A DNA stretch of 38,715 bases from CAZSBG01 sp964605145 (GTDB lineage: Bacteria > Zhuqueibacterota > Zhuqueibacteria > Thermofontimicrobiales > Thermofontimicrobiaceae). Shown here in pieces: positions 7,532-15,936 of the stretch (the stretch's first letter is position 1; each line of letters opens with the position of its first letter). The position numbers and the translations under genes are program-made. The notes below the pieces were generated by a model, which did not search any database, had not been told where the DNA came from, and saw nothing but the letters and a program-made list of their open reading frames with translations. Location of the stretch: the NCBI GenBank assembly GCA_964605145.1, contig CAZSBG010000056.1:1-38715 (forward strand). The letters are read 5' to 3'.

Positions 7532-8653
7532 CTACCCCATCTCCATAAACGCTTCCAGCCGTGTCCGCACCTGCCCGTCTGAAGGGAGCTGTTGTTCTAT
7601 TTCAAGATGAAGGCTGGGAATCCCGGCGTTGTCCAGGTATTCCTTGAGGTAAGGATAGTCGAATGCATGGGGATCGCAGAATTTGAGGAGAAGAAAAATC
7701 ACGCCGTCCGCGCGATGATTCCGAACCAGGCTCACCAGGTTTTCCCCGCGCGACGTCAGGTTTGTGTGTTTCGCCGGGCAAATGATTCGGGTCGAATAAC
7801 GCTCCGCAATGGCGGACACCGGCGTGTTATCCTCCTGAATTTGGCCATCGAAATAGCGGGACCCGGTGCACAATTCATCCCAGACAACATGGCCGCCGGC
7901 CGCTTCGATAATTTCATGAATATTCGGGAAAATGCAGACTCCGCCGGCTAACAACACTCGCTTGCCCCGCCGCGTCGAAGCGGCCGAATCACTTCGCTTC
8001 AATTCTTCCACAAGATCAGTGAGATGTTTGGCCAATTCTTCGCGATCCATCACCATGGCCGATTTCATGATGGCATACACATCGCCACCGGAAATTAACG
8101 CGGGATTTACACTGCGCAGCTTGTATATTTCGATTAACAATCCCCGAATCCTGTTGTAAACGGCAACGGCTTCTTTCAGCTTCTGATCCGAGATGCCTCG
8201 GCCAATACCGCTCCCCAAATCGTTTCGGAATTTTTTGAACACATCGACCACATAATCCTTCGCGCTCTGTGAATTGAGCTTGACCGGCAGCACAGCATCG
8301 AAATGAAGGGCAAAGCCGGCATTTAATCGCCAGATATCGGACAGCCGCTGGATGGTGTCGCAGGTGTGCGGAAACACGGCGCCATCGAGGAATGCAAGCT
8401 TCCCAATGAGCGCCTCTTCCAGTCCGCCTTTGGCCAATGAACAGCAATACGCCTGAAGAAACGCGTCTGCTTCGGAAATATGTCCGGTCGTGCCAAAAAT
8501 TCTGAATGGCAGCGCCCCGGCAGCAAATATCAATTCTTCAGGCGCGTATGTGCAAAAATAACCGATGACTTCTTTGCCGGTTCTCTTTTTCCACTCTGTT
8601 GCATATCCGTGAGGATCGTTTGCTACATGATGAAAAATCGTGGTGTCAACCAT
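7532..8653 (-). CDS. 2-hydroxyacyl-CoA dehydratase second subunit (HgdB/FldC-like)
   Basis: This 373-residue protein is a second COG1775 member, matching the shorter subunit of these enzymes (about 375 residues). Cys34, Cys70, Cys71, Cys98 (PHTCDTIQRL) and Cys326 (LKFCDPHAFDYPYLKEYL) include the likely [4Fe-4S] ligands. The C-terminal pattern PSLHLEIEQQ...QVRTRLEAFMEM parallels the end of the first subunit, as expected for paralogous partners. It starts 9 bp after the stop of the acyl-CoA synthetase gene, which implies co-transcription and a substrate made by that synthetase. The other subunit follows after a 213-bp repeat-bearing gap. Confidence 0.92.
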   Translation of the reverse strand: MVDTTIFHHVANDPHGYATEWKKRTGKEVIGYFCTYAPEELIFAAGALPFRIFGTTGHISEADAFLQAYCCSLAKGGLEEALIGKLAFLDGAVFPHTCDTIQRLSDIWRLNAGFALHFDAVLPVKLNSQSAKDYVVDVFKKFRNDLGSGIGRGISDQKLKEAVAVYNRIRGLLIEIYKLRSVNPALISGGDVYAIMKSAMVMDREELAKHLTDLVEELKRSDSAASTRRGKRVLLAGGVCIFPNIHEIIEAAGGHVVWDELCTGSRYFDGQIQEDNTPVSAIAERYSTRIICPAKHTNLTSRGENLVSLVRNHRADGVIFLLLKFCDPHAFDYPYLKEYLDNAGIPSLHLEIEQQLPSDGQVRTRLEAFMEMG

Positions 8654-8662
8654 AAAAAAATC

Positions 8663-10450
8663 CTAATCGTACATCTCTTCAATAATATCCGCGTACTTAT
8701 TCATGATAACTTTACGTTTCACTTTGAGTGTCGGTGTGATTTCATCGTCCTCAACAGTGAATTCTTTGGGAAGCATCGTAAATTTCTTTAACTGCTCAAA
8801 CCTGGCCAGGTTTTCAGTGACCTTCTGAATACTCTCGTTGACAACATTGTAAATCACATCATTTTTGAGGAGTTCTTCTCTCGACGAAAATGTCACGCCT
8901 TTTTCCGCGGCGACTTTTTCCAGCGCCTCAAATTTGGGCACAATGAGCGCAGTGAGGAAATTTCGTTTGTCGCCAATCACCATGGACTGCTCGATATACG
9001 GGCTTGTGATGAGAAGATTTTCGATGGTGGCCGGGGTGACATTCTTCCCGCCTGATGTGACCAGGATATTCTTTTTCCGATCCGTGATGTACAAAAAACC
9101 GTCCTCATCCAGAATGCCGATATCACCTGTATGGAGCCAGCCGTCCTTGTCAATGGATTCTGCAGTGGCTTCCGGTTTTTTGTAGTATCCTTTCATCACA
9201 TGCGGTCCTCTTGTAAGCACTTCGCCGTCATCGGCAATTTTCACTTCCGCGCCGGGAATTGCAGGGCCAACCGCGCCAAAGCGAAATTTTTGCTCGTGAT
9301 TCACCGCAATCACCGGCGAAGTTTCGGTCAGGCCATAACCTTCCAGTATGAGGATGCCGGCTTTATAGAAAAATTCAGCAATCTCTTTGGAAAGCGGAGC
9401 GCCGCCGGACACGAAGAAACGCAGCCTCCCGCCAACTCGTTCGTGCAGCTTGCTGTACACCAGTTTGTGCGCCAGGTTATGTTTGAATTTCAAGCCGCCG
9501 GACACTTTGCCTTTGGCGCTGGCTTCGACATATTTTTCACCCACGCCGATAGCCCACCAGAATATTTTCTTTTTCAGGGGCGAACCGGCTTCCGCGTTTT
9601 CAATGACCCGCGCGTAAATTTTTTCAAACAGACGGGGCACACTTGTCATAAGCGTTGGTTTCACTTCGCCAAGATTGTCAGCCACTGTTTCCACGTTTTC
9701 CGCGTAGGCGATGGTTGCACCGGCAGTAATGGCCAGGTACTGCCCGGCCATTCGCTCGAAAGAATGGCACAGCGGCAGAAATGACAGCAGTGAATCGGTT
9801 TCGTCCACGCGAATAACGGACAACGCAGCCAACACATTGGACAGAATATTATTATGCGTGAGCATTACACCTTTGGGCGCGCCGGTGGTGCCCGAAGTAT
9901 AGATGATTCCACATAAATCATCCGGCTCCACCTTTTGAACAGCGTCATCGAAATAAGTCGGATTATCTTTGGCAAATACCTTCCCCATTTCAGACACCGC
10001 ATCAAACTTGATGAGAAAATCTTTATCCAGGGCGCCATCGTCCATGTAAATGATTTTTTTCAAATCCGGCAGATTATCGAAAATCTCCAGTATCTTTTCT
10101 AACAAATCCGAACTGGAAACGATGATCATTTGGCTTTCCGAATCTTTGAGAATGTACTCAATCTGTTCGGTTGTAATGGTGGGATAAAGCGGCACATTCG
10201 TCGCCCCGATGGAAAGAATTCCCAAATCAGAGATTGGCCATTCCGGTCGGTTTTCGGACATCATTGCCACATTATCTCCGTGTTTTATCCCTAAAGAAGC
10301 CAGTCCCAACGCAAAGTTTTTGACGCGTTCTCCAAACTCGGCATAGGAAAAACCCTGATAAGTTCCCTCAATTTTCTGCATCAGCGATGTTTTTTCACCG
10401 TGCTTTTTGACGACCTGCTGAAACATGTCGACTAAACTTTTTGCCTCCAT
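8663..10450 (-). CDS. Long-chain-type AMP-forming acyl-CoA synthetase
   Basis: The 595-residue enzyme activates a carboxylic acid to its CoA thioester with ATP. It has the adenylate-forming motif YTSGTTGAPKGV at residues 184-195, then YGLTETSPV, GWLHTGDIG and DRKKNILVTSGGKN in the usual order. It resembles the FadD15/AMP-dependent group of about 600 residues. The frame is open further upstream, but the ATG at 10450 has an ideal AGGAGG site 5 bp before it and gives the family-typical N-terminus MEAKSLVDMF, so that start is chosen. It heads the dehydratase module and may load the hydroxy acid or another acid onto CoA; known dehydratase operons more often use a CoA-transferase. The specificity is not readable from sequence. 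Confidence 0.93.
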   Translation of the reverse strand: MEAKSLVDMFQQVVKKHGEKTSLMQKIEGTYQGFSYAEFGERVKNFALGLASLGIKHGDNVAMMSENRPEWPISDLGILSIGATNVPLYPTITTEQIEYILKDSESQMIIVSSSDLLEKILEIFDNLPDLKKIIYMDDGALDKDFLIKFDAVSEMGKVFAKDNPTYFDDAVQKVEPDDLCGIIYTSGTTGAPKGVMLTHNNILSNVLAALSVIRVDETDSLLSFLPLCHSFERMAGQYLAITAGATIAYAENVETVADNLGEVKPTLMTSVPRLFEKIYARVIENAEAGSPLKKKIFWWAIGVGEKYVEASAKGKVSGGLKFKHNLAHKLVYSKLHERVGGRLRFFVSGGAPLSKEIAEFFYKAGILILEGYGLTETSPVIAVNHEQKFRFGAVGPAIPGAEVKIADDGEVLTRGPHVMKGYYKKPEATAESIDKDGWLHTGDIGILDEDGFLYITDRKKNILVTSGGKNVTPATIENLLITSPYIEQSMVIGDKRNFLTALIVPKFEALEKVAAEKGVTFSSREELLKNDVIYNVVNESIQKVTENLARFEQLKKFTMLPKEFTVEDDEITPTLKVKRKVIMNKYADIIEEMYD

Positions 10451-10514
10451 TAACTCCTCCTGAAATAATAAATAGATTGCTATGAAAGAACATTCTTCAT
10501 TTATTAAAAATAAC

Positions 10515-10547
10515 GGAACAACCATCATGCTTTAAAATGGCTGTTCC
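10515..10547 (-). terminator. Rho-independent terminator after the S9 peptidase gene
   Basis: GGAACAACCAT at 10515-10525 pairs with ATGGCTGTTCC at 10537-10547 (11 bp, one wobble position) around an 11-nt loop. On the minus strand it is followed by GTTATTTTTAAT. On the plus side a run of eight T starts at 10551, so it could work in both directions. It lies 36 bp beyond the S9 peptidase stop and before the start of the acyl-CoA synthetase operon, so it separates these transcription units. Confidence 0.7.
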
Positions 10548-10582
10548 ATGTTTTTTTTAAATTTCGCTATTGAGACTCAGAC

Positions 10583-13516
10583 CTACTTTTCCTTTTCTTG
10601 TTTCTCCCAGGCTTTAATGCCTTCGGTCATCCATTTTGGCGCAGGCGCACCCCTGAGATGATGGTCAAAAAACTCCGCCATACGTATCGTCCAGTCTTTC
10701 TGATTGACTCGCTTTCGCAAACCATGACCTTCACCATTGTAGTTGAACATATAGGCCTCTTTCCCCAAACGACGAAGCGCCATGATGTACTCAATTCCCT
10801 GATACCAGGGCACTGCGCCATCTTCATCGTTGTGCATCATCAGAATTGGTGTCTGGACTTTGTCCGCCCAGAACACTGGAGAATTTTCGATGTACCGCAA
10901 CGGGACCTCCCAGAGGCTGCCGCCAAGTCGGCTTTGTGTTCTTTCGTATTGAAATTGTCGAACCATGCCGGATCCCCAGCGAATGCCGCCATAGGCGCTG
11001 GTCATGTTGGACACCGGCGCGCCGGCCTCCACGGCCGCGAAAATATTGGTCTGGGTAATCATGTACGCAATCTGGTACCCGCCCCAGGAATGCCCCTGAA
11101 TTCCTATGGACTTCTCATCGATGTAGCCCTCGTTGATAAGAATTTGAATACCCGGCAACACACATTTCAACGCATCTTTTCCTGGATAACCGGTATGATA
11201 TTCAATGTCCGGCATCCAGATGATGTAGCCATTACTGACGTAGTAAGATGGATTGATGGACGAACCGGGAGACGGATTGCGGAACCGATGCATCATGGAA
11301 TGCAGGGTTTCATAGATATACACCATCAGCGGATATTTCTTCGACGCATCAAAATTCTCCGGTTTAATGAGAATGCCCTTGAGTGGCTTGCCATCCGAAC
11401 TGTTGAAATCTCTCAACTCTGCTTTTCCCCAGGTAAAAGATTCCGTTTGTTTTCCAAGATTCGTGATTTTTTCAGGCGCACTCAAGTCCATATCAGACAC
11501 CCACACATCCGGGTATTCATCGAAACTGGAGCGGGTGAACATGAGTTTTTCTGCGTTTTTTGCCTTGTAAATACGGCGGCCAAAGCTTTTTGAAGCTATC
11601 AGCAATTGTTCCGGTTCGGCAGTACCTTTCACTTGATCGCGGAAAAAGCCGGAGCCCATAGTCTCTGCGTTTGTTGTAGAAAGCAGCAAATCCTGGGATG
11701 GATCGATTGTGATCTCATCCGGATCCAGCCGCGTATAGCGAAATGACAGATCATTTTTTCGGCCAAATCCTTCGGTGATCATTCTCGCCTTTGAGCCATC
11801 CGGGCTGATTTCCCAAATGTCGTACCTGTCGTAGATCAGAATGGATTTATCATCGTCGGTCCAGCCGGCAGTGCCATAACTCCGGGGGGGATTGGGCGTA
11901 TCCCAATCTTCCAAATCGAATTGCACACTCAGTTTCCCGGTTACATTTTTGGTCGTTTTATTTTTGATATCATATACGAACCAGTTTTTGTCCACATACC
12001 AGTACATATATTTGCTATTCGGAGAAATTCTGGCGCCACCGTAATTATCTTTCTTGACCAGCGTGCGCTCCCCGCTTTTCGGATCGATCACGTAAAAATC
12101 GTTGAATGTGCCATAGTATGAAACCCGCTTCGTATAGGGCCAGGGATTCACGGCATAGGCTATCTTTCCATCGCGGGCGAGACGCACATCCGGCAATTTT
12201 TCATCCGCTAATTTCACAAACTGACTTTTATCTATGAAATATACAGATTCCCAGGTATTTTCACGGACTTCCTTTGCCATCTTTTTTTGCTGAGGCTGAG
12301 GATATGGATCGTTCCAGTGCCACAAATCAAATTTTGCTTTCTTTTCTTCATCGTCGTCCTCGTCCTCTTTTTCAGGTTTCGGAATTTCCTTTATCCCGAA
12401 CATGACCACGTTTCCGTCGTCGCTGAACGTGATTTCCGATTTATCGCTCACAGCCATGCTGTCCGGGAAGTTTTTCGTGCTTTTGTGCGACACCCACAAT
12501 TCTGCGCTTGTACTCCCGACTTTCCATCCGTAAAGATTGAATGTCGGTTCATCAGCCTCGCGATCGTCGCGATCTGTGACAAAGGCCAATCGGTTTTCTT
12601 CCTTGTCGAATTGCCAGCGCTTATAATCTCCTTTGCCGGTCATCAAAGCATGGGTCGCGCCATTAGATGGCTCGAACGAATACAGCCCATCGGATTCCGG
12701 CTTTTCCTTGCTGGAAACGATGTAAAGCAGGTATTTTCCGCTTTTGGTGAAGCGGCATTCCAGCGCCGATTCGACTTCGGTTTTTGTTGTATCACTCAAC
12801 GATTGCAGGACGAGCTTTGTGCCATACTTCTTCTTTTTCTCCTTTTCTTTCTCTTTCTTCTCCTTTTCTTCCTCGGCTTTTGCTTTTTCCTTTTTCACTT
12901 CTTTGGTTTCTTCAGTTTTCTTTTCCTCCTTCTCCTCTTCCTCACCTTTTTCATCTTTCTTTTTATCCTTTTTGGCCGGCTCTTCTTTTAAATATGCCAC
13001 CCACCCGGAAGCTTCTGCCGGCAGTTCGAAACTTTTCACGCTATCCACCACAACCACAGCGCCGTCCCCAAGATTCATAATGCCAAGCTTTTTTTTGCCT
13101 TTATCATTATTTCCTTTTTTATTTTCTTTTTTGGACTTTTTGGCGGTGTCGATTTCCGCTTTTGTCGGGGAAATCATAAAAACCACATGACTTGCATTAT
13201 AAGTGAATTCAGCCCGTGCTGCGCGTTCTGCATTGGTGCCCTCGCCGCTATAGCCGATAACCTGGCGAAACTCCCGTCCATCCGCCACATTTTTCACGAC
13301 AAGAACTGCATCACCATCCTGTGGCGTTTCCAGGAAAAGAATCCATTTTCCATCCGCAGAAATTTCCATCGAGACAATGGATTTCCAGGAATCGTAATCA
13401 TCGTGAGTTAGCGAGCGTTTCTGTTGAGGATCACTTAACGCGGGATTGGTTATCAAACAAAAAGTGAGAATTAATAATAGCAGAGTAAAACCGTTGGTAC
13501 GGGAAAATCTAACCAT
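10583..13516 (-). CDS. Exported S9 prolyl-oligopeptidase-family peptidase with a Lys/Glu-rich insert
   Basis: The 977-residue protein has an N-terminal signal peptide (hydrophobic residues about 9-28). It then has a long WD/TolB-like propeller region and a C-terminal alpha/beta-hydrolase domain. The catalytic triad is visible: Ser810 in GHSWGG, Asp899 in HNDEDGAVPW and His931 in GEGHGL. Two charged low-complexity inserts interrupt the propeller, a smaller one at about 125-143 and a major one at about 180-230 made almost only of Lys and Glu. Family members are usually 650-850 residues, so the inserts explain part of the excess length. The likely role is hydrolysis of peptides outside the cytoplasm. 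An AGGAGG site lies before the ATG, and a terminator follows the stop. Confidence 0.92.
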   Translation of the reverse strand: MVRFSRTNGFTLLLLILTFCLITNPALSDPQQKRSLTHDDYDSWKSIVSMEISADGKWILFLETPQDGDAVLVVKNVADGREFRQVIGYSGEGTNAERAARAEFTYNASHVVFMISPTKAEIDTAKKSKKENKKGNNDKGKKKLGIMNLGDGAVVVVDSVKSFELPAEASGWVAYLKEEPAKKDKKKDEKGEEEEKEEKKTEETKEVKKEKAKAEEEKEKKEKEKEKKKKYGTKLVLQSLSDTTKTEVESALECRFTKSGKYLLYIVSSKEKPESDGLYSFEPSNGATHALMTGKGDYKRWQFDKEENRLAFVTDRDDREADEPTFNLYGWKVGSTSAELWVSHKSTKNFPDSMAVSDKSEITFSDDGNVVMFGIKEIPKPEKEDEDDDEEKKAKFDLWHWNDPYPQPQQKKMAKEVRENTWESVYFIDKSQFVKLADEKLPDVRLARDGKIAYAVNPWPYTKRVSYYGTFNDFYVIDPKSGERTLVKKDNYGGARISPNSKYMYWYVDKNWFVYDIKNKTTKNVTGKLSVQFDLEDWDTPNPPRSYGTAGWTDDDKSILIYDRYDIWEISPDGSKARMITEGFGRKNDLSFRYTRLDPDEITIDPSQDLLLSTTNAETMGSGFFRDQVKGTAEPEQLLIASKSFGRRIYKAKNAEKLMFTRSSFDEYPDVWVSDMDLSAPEKITNLGKQTESFTWGKAELRDFNSSDGKPLKGILIKPENFDASKKYPLMVYIYETLHSMMHRFRNPSPGSSINPSYYVSNGYIIWMPDIEYHTGYPGKDALKCVLPGIQILINEGYIDEKSIGIQGHSWGGYQIAYMITQTNIFAAVEAGAPVSNMTSAYGGIRWGSGMVRQFQYERTQSRLGGSLWEVPLRYIENSPVFWADKVQTPILMMHNDEDGAVPWYQGIEYIMALRRLGKEAYMFNYNGEGHGLRKRVNQKDWTIRMAEFFDHHLRGAPAPKWMTEGIKAWEKQEKEK

Positions 13517-13638
13517 TGCACCTCCTGAAACGTTTTACAGATTTTTTAAAATTTAATCATTATATAATAGTAACATTTTTATTCACTTTTGCAAGTAAAA
13601 ATTAATTGATTAGAACATTCAGAATTCATTTTTCAATC

Positions 13639-15504
13639 TCACCACGCAATCCCGTAATCCTCACCGTAATTGCTGGCGCCGCCCCAGAACGAACCGTGCT
13701 CCCAATCGAAATAAATGGCAGTCATGGGACCTGATGTTTTTTCCCTGAATCGTAAATCGTAGCCCATTTTGGCCAATTCATCCCTCACCCAGGACGGCAC
13801 GTCGCTTCGGAGCGTCAACCTTCCCGGATTGGATTCGTGCTTGCCAAATGAACTCTGCATCTGGTAGCTGACGATGTTCGGCGCCTCGCACGCTTCCTGC
13901 ACGTTCATGCCAAATTCCACCACATCTAAGAAAAATTGCAGGCAATTCTGATCCTGTGTGTCGCCTCCCTGAATGGAGAAAGAGAGAAGCGGTTTGCTAT
14001 CTTTCAACGCCAGACTCGGCGTGAGCGTGGCGCGTGGCCGCTTGCCCGGGGCAACCACGTTGAACGGATTCTGCGCTTTATCCAGCACAAAGCTCTGCAT
14101 GCGCTGGCTCATGCCGATGCCGGTGTTGCCGGCAATGCAGGCAGGAATCCAGCCGCCGCTCGGCGTGACCGATACCACCCATCCGGCCTTGTCCGCCGCC
14201 TGAATGGATGTGGTGCCGCTAAAGAATGTTGCCTCATGTGCATCGAATTCTGCGGCGCTCATTTTTTTCGAACGATCCGTGTCAGTATTTTTCCACTTTT
14301 TGAGTAAATCCAAAAACGGATTTTTCTTTCCTTCGAATGGATAGGGATCGCCCGGCTTCACGGTTTTATCATTCTTCTCCCAATTGATTTGTTTGAATCG
14401 CTCCTTTGCATATTCTTTGGAGAGCAGCCCTTTTATCGGTTCCTCTGGCGGGAAGTAAGGATCGCCATAGTAAAAATCACGATCCGCATACGCGAGATTC
14501 ATGGTCTGATACAGGGTGTGAATGTAACGTGCACTATTGAGTCCCATGGATTTTACATCCACATTTTCCAGAATATTGAGCATTTGCAGCAACACTGGTC
14601 CCTGCACCCAACTTGTCAGCTTGTATACCTCGATGCCTTTGTACGTTGTTTTCACCGGCTCTTCCAAATAATATTTCCAGTTGGCCAAATCATCTTTGGT
14701 GATGAGTCCGCCCTGCTCCCGGCATCCGCGGGCGAATTCCTCGGCGATGTCGCCGCGATAGAAGCGATCGTACGCCGTGTAAATGGCTTCCTTGCGGCTT
14801 TTCCCTTTGGACAAGGCTTCCTGTTCGGCATCCACCAATTTCTGCAGCGTGTTCAACAAATCCGGTTGTTTAAAAATTTCTCCGGGATTTGGCGCCTCGT
14901 GCTCCGCGCCGAGATTGGGCAGCAGCAGCTTCTTTGAATACGGCCATTCCTTGATCCGCTTTTTATTCCGCTCGATGCTGCGCGTGAGTTCTTCCTCCAT
15001 GGGATAGCCTTCGGCCATTTCCATTGCCGGGGCCAACACCTGTTTCAGACTCAACGTACCGAATTCCGCCAGCATCACCATCAATCCACCGGGATTGCCG
15101 GGCGTGACCGCAGCCAGGGGGCCGTACTGCGGCGGGTAATCTGCTTGAGGATATTTCTTCCTGAAAAACTCAGGCGTGGCGCCGGTGGGAGCAACACCCA
15201 GTGCGTTCACCCCAATCACTTTTTTTGTGTGAGGATTGTAAATGAGCGCCTGGGTTTCGCCACCCCAGCTAATGACATCGAACATGGTGCACGTGGCAGC
15301 GAGCATGGCGCAGGCTGCATCCACAGCATTGCCGCCCTCGATGAAAATGCGCGCCCCGGCCGTGGCCGCCAGCGGTTTGCCGGTAATCGCCACCCAGTGT
15401 TTGCCGTGCAGCACCGGTTTTTCGGCTGCGGTGAGAACAGTCGCGGTAATCATTAAAAAAATGATTAATAAATACAAATCAAATTTATTTTTTTGAAATA
15501 GCAT
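13639..15504 (-). CDS. Exported gamma-glutamyltransferase family protein (Ntn hydrolase)
   Basis: The 621-residue protein has a signal peptide (about residues 1-27) and spans the whole GGT family. The self-cleavage nucleophile should be Thr431 in the stretch FFSGTTSIQAAD, and substrate-binding features such as GNTGIGMSQRM and QGGDTQDQN follow. In typical enzymes the residues after the nucleophile read TTHxSVVD; here they are TTSIQAAD, so the conserved His is replaced by Ser. That may change specificity, and this could be a divergent amidohydrolase rather than a glutathione-cleaving transpeptidase. CapD, which anchors poly-gamma-glutamate in Bacillus anthracis, is of this family, and a pgs cluster lies 8 kb away; a link is only an inference. 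A GGGAGAG site precedes the ATG. Confidence 0.9.
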   Translation of the reverse strand: MLFQKNKFDLYLLIIFLMITATVLTAAEKPVLHGKHWVAITGKPLAATAGARIFIEGGNAVDAACAMLAATCTMFDVISWGGETQALIYNPHTKKVIGVNALGVAPTGATPEFFRKKYPQADYPPQYGPLAAVTPGNPGGLMVMLAEFGTLSLKQVLAPAMEMAEGYPMEEELTRSIERNKKRIKEWPYSKKLLLPNLGAEHEAPNPGEIFKQPDLLNTLQKLVDAEQEALSKGKSRKEAIYTAYDRFYRGDIAEEFARGCREQGGLITKDDLANWKYYLEEPVKTTYKGIEVYKLTSWVQGPVLLQMLNILENVDVKSMGLNSARYIHTLYQTMNLAYADRDFYYGDPYFPPEEPIKGLLSKEYAKERFKQINWEKNDKTVKPGDPYPFEGKKNPFLDLLKKWKNTDTDRSKKMSAAEFDAHEATFFSGTTSIQAADKAGWVVSVTPSGGWIPACIAGNTGIGMSQRMQSFVLDKAQNPFNVVAPGKRPRATLTPSLALKDSKPLLSFSIQGGDTQDQNCLQFFLDVVEFGMNVQEACEAPNIVSYQMQSSFGKHESNPGRLTLRSDVPSWVRDELAKMGYDLRFREKTSGPMTAIYFDWEHGSFWGGASNYGEDYGIAW

Positions 15505-15936
15505 ATTCTCTCCCTTATTTTTGATAAACTGACATGCTAACGACTAAGAAAAAAATTTTCCCACGAAACACACTAACCTGGATTATTCATTATAATGCAT
15601 TAAGGAATCCAGATAGCCTGAATGGTGCTTAATTCCGAATTCATTATATCTAACTTTGTTAAATTTCATATATCTGATTAATTTTATTCATAACATTAAG
15701 TTAAATATCTATTGTTTGAAATTTGTGAATAATTCAGGCTAAATACACAAAAGATTCATTCTTTAAATTCTTAATATTTGAAAAGCAACTTAGTACGATA
15801 ATTCTTCTAATCTTTGTGTTTAATTTTTGAGGAAATTTCAATTAAAATAGTGTTTATGTTTTAGAATTTATATCTTAAGAAAAATCCGGATAATCTGTGT
15901 CATCAGCATCCTACTTTTAAAATGAAATCGAGGTAC
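15505..15936. other. 432-bp intergenic region, no gene seen
   Basis: The region lies between the glycosylase stop and the GGT start, both on the minus strand. It is AT-rich, has no open frame worth calling, and holds the inverted-repeat element at 15616-15739. Near 15880-15910 it holds a weak word repeat (AATCCGGATAATCTGTGTCATC) like that between the dehydratase genes. Confidence 0.7.
15616..15739. mobile_element. MITE-like inverted-repeat element holding copy 2 of the 49-bp repeat
   Basis: GCCTGAAT at the left end is the exact reverse complement of ATTCAGGC at the right end. TA lies directly outside both ends (15614-15615 and 15740-15741), so the flanked palindrome is 10 bp. The interior arms are weakly complementary. 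The right-hand 49 bp (15690-15738) recur without change at positions 2-50, 15.7 kb away. TA flanks, terminal inverted repeats, small size and repetition fit a non-autonomous element. Only one full copy is visible, so the left boundary rests on the terminal palindrome. Confidence 0.6.

Noticed and set aside
12287..12991. Plus-strand frame encoding a Phe/Leu-rich, membrane-like protein
   Set aside because: The hydrophobic run is the complement of the Lys/Glu-rich insert of the S9 peptidase, so it is an artefact of composition.
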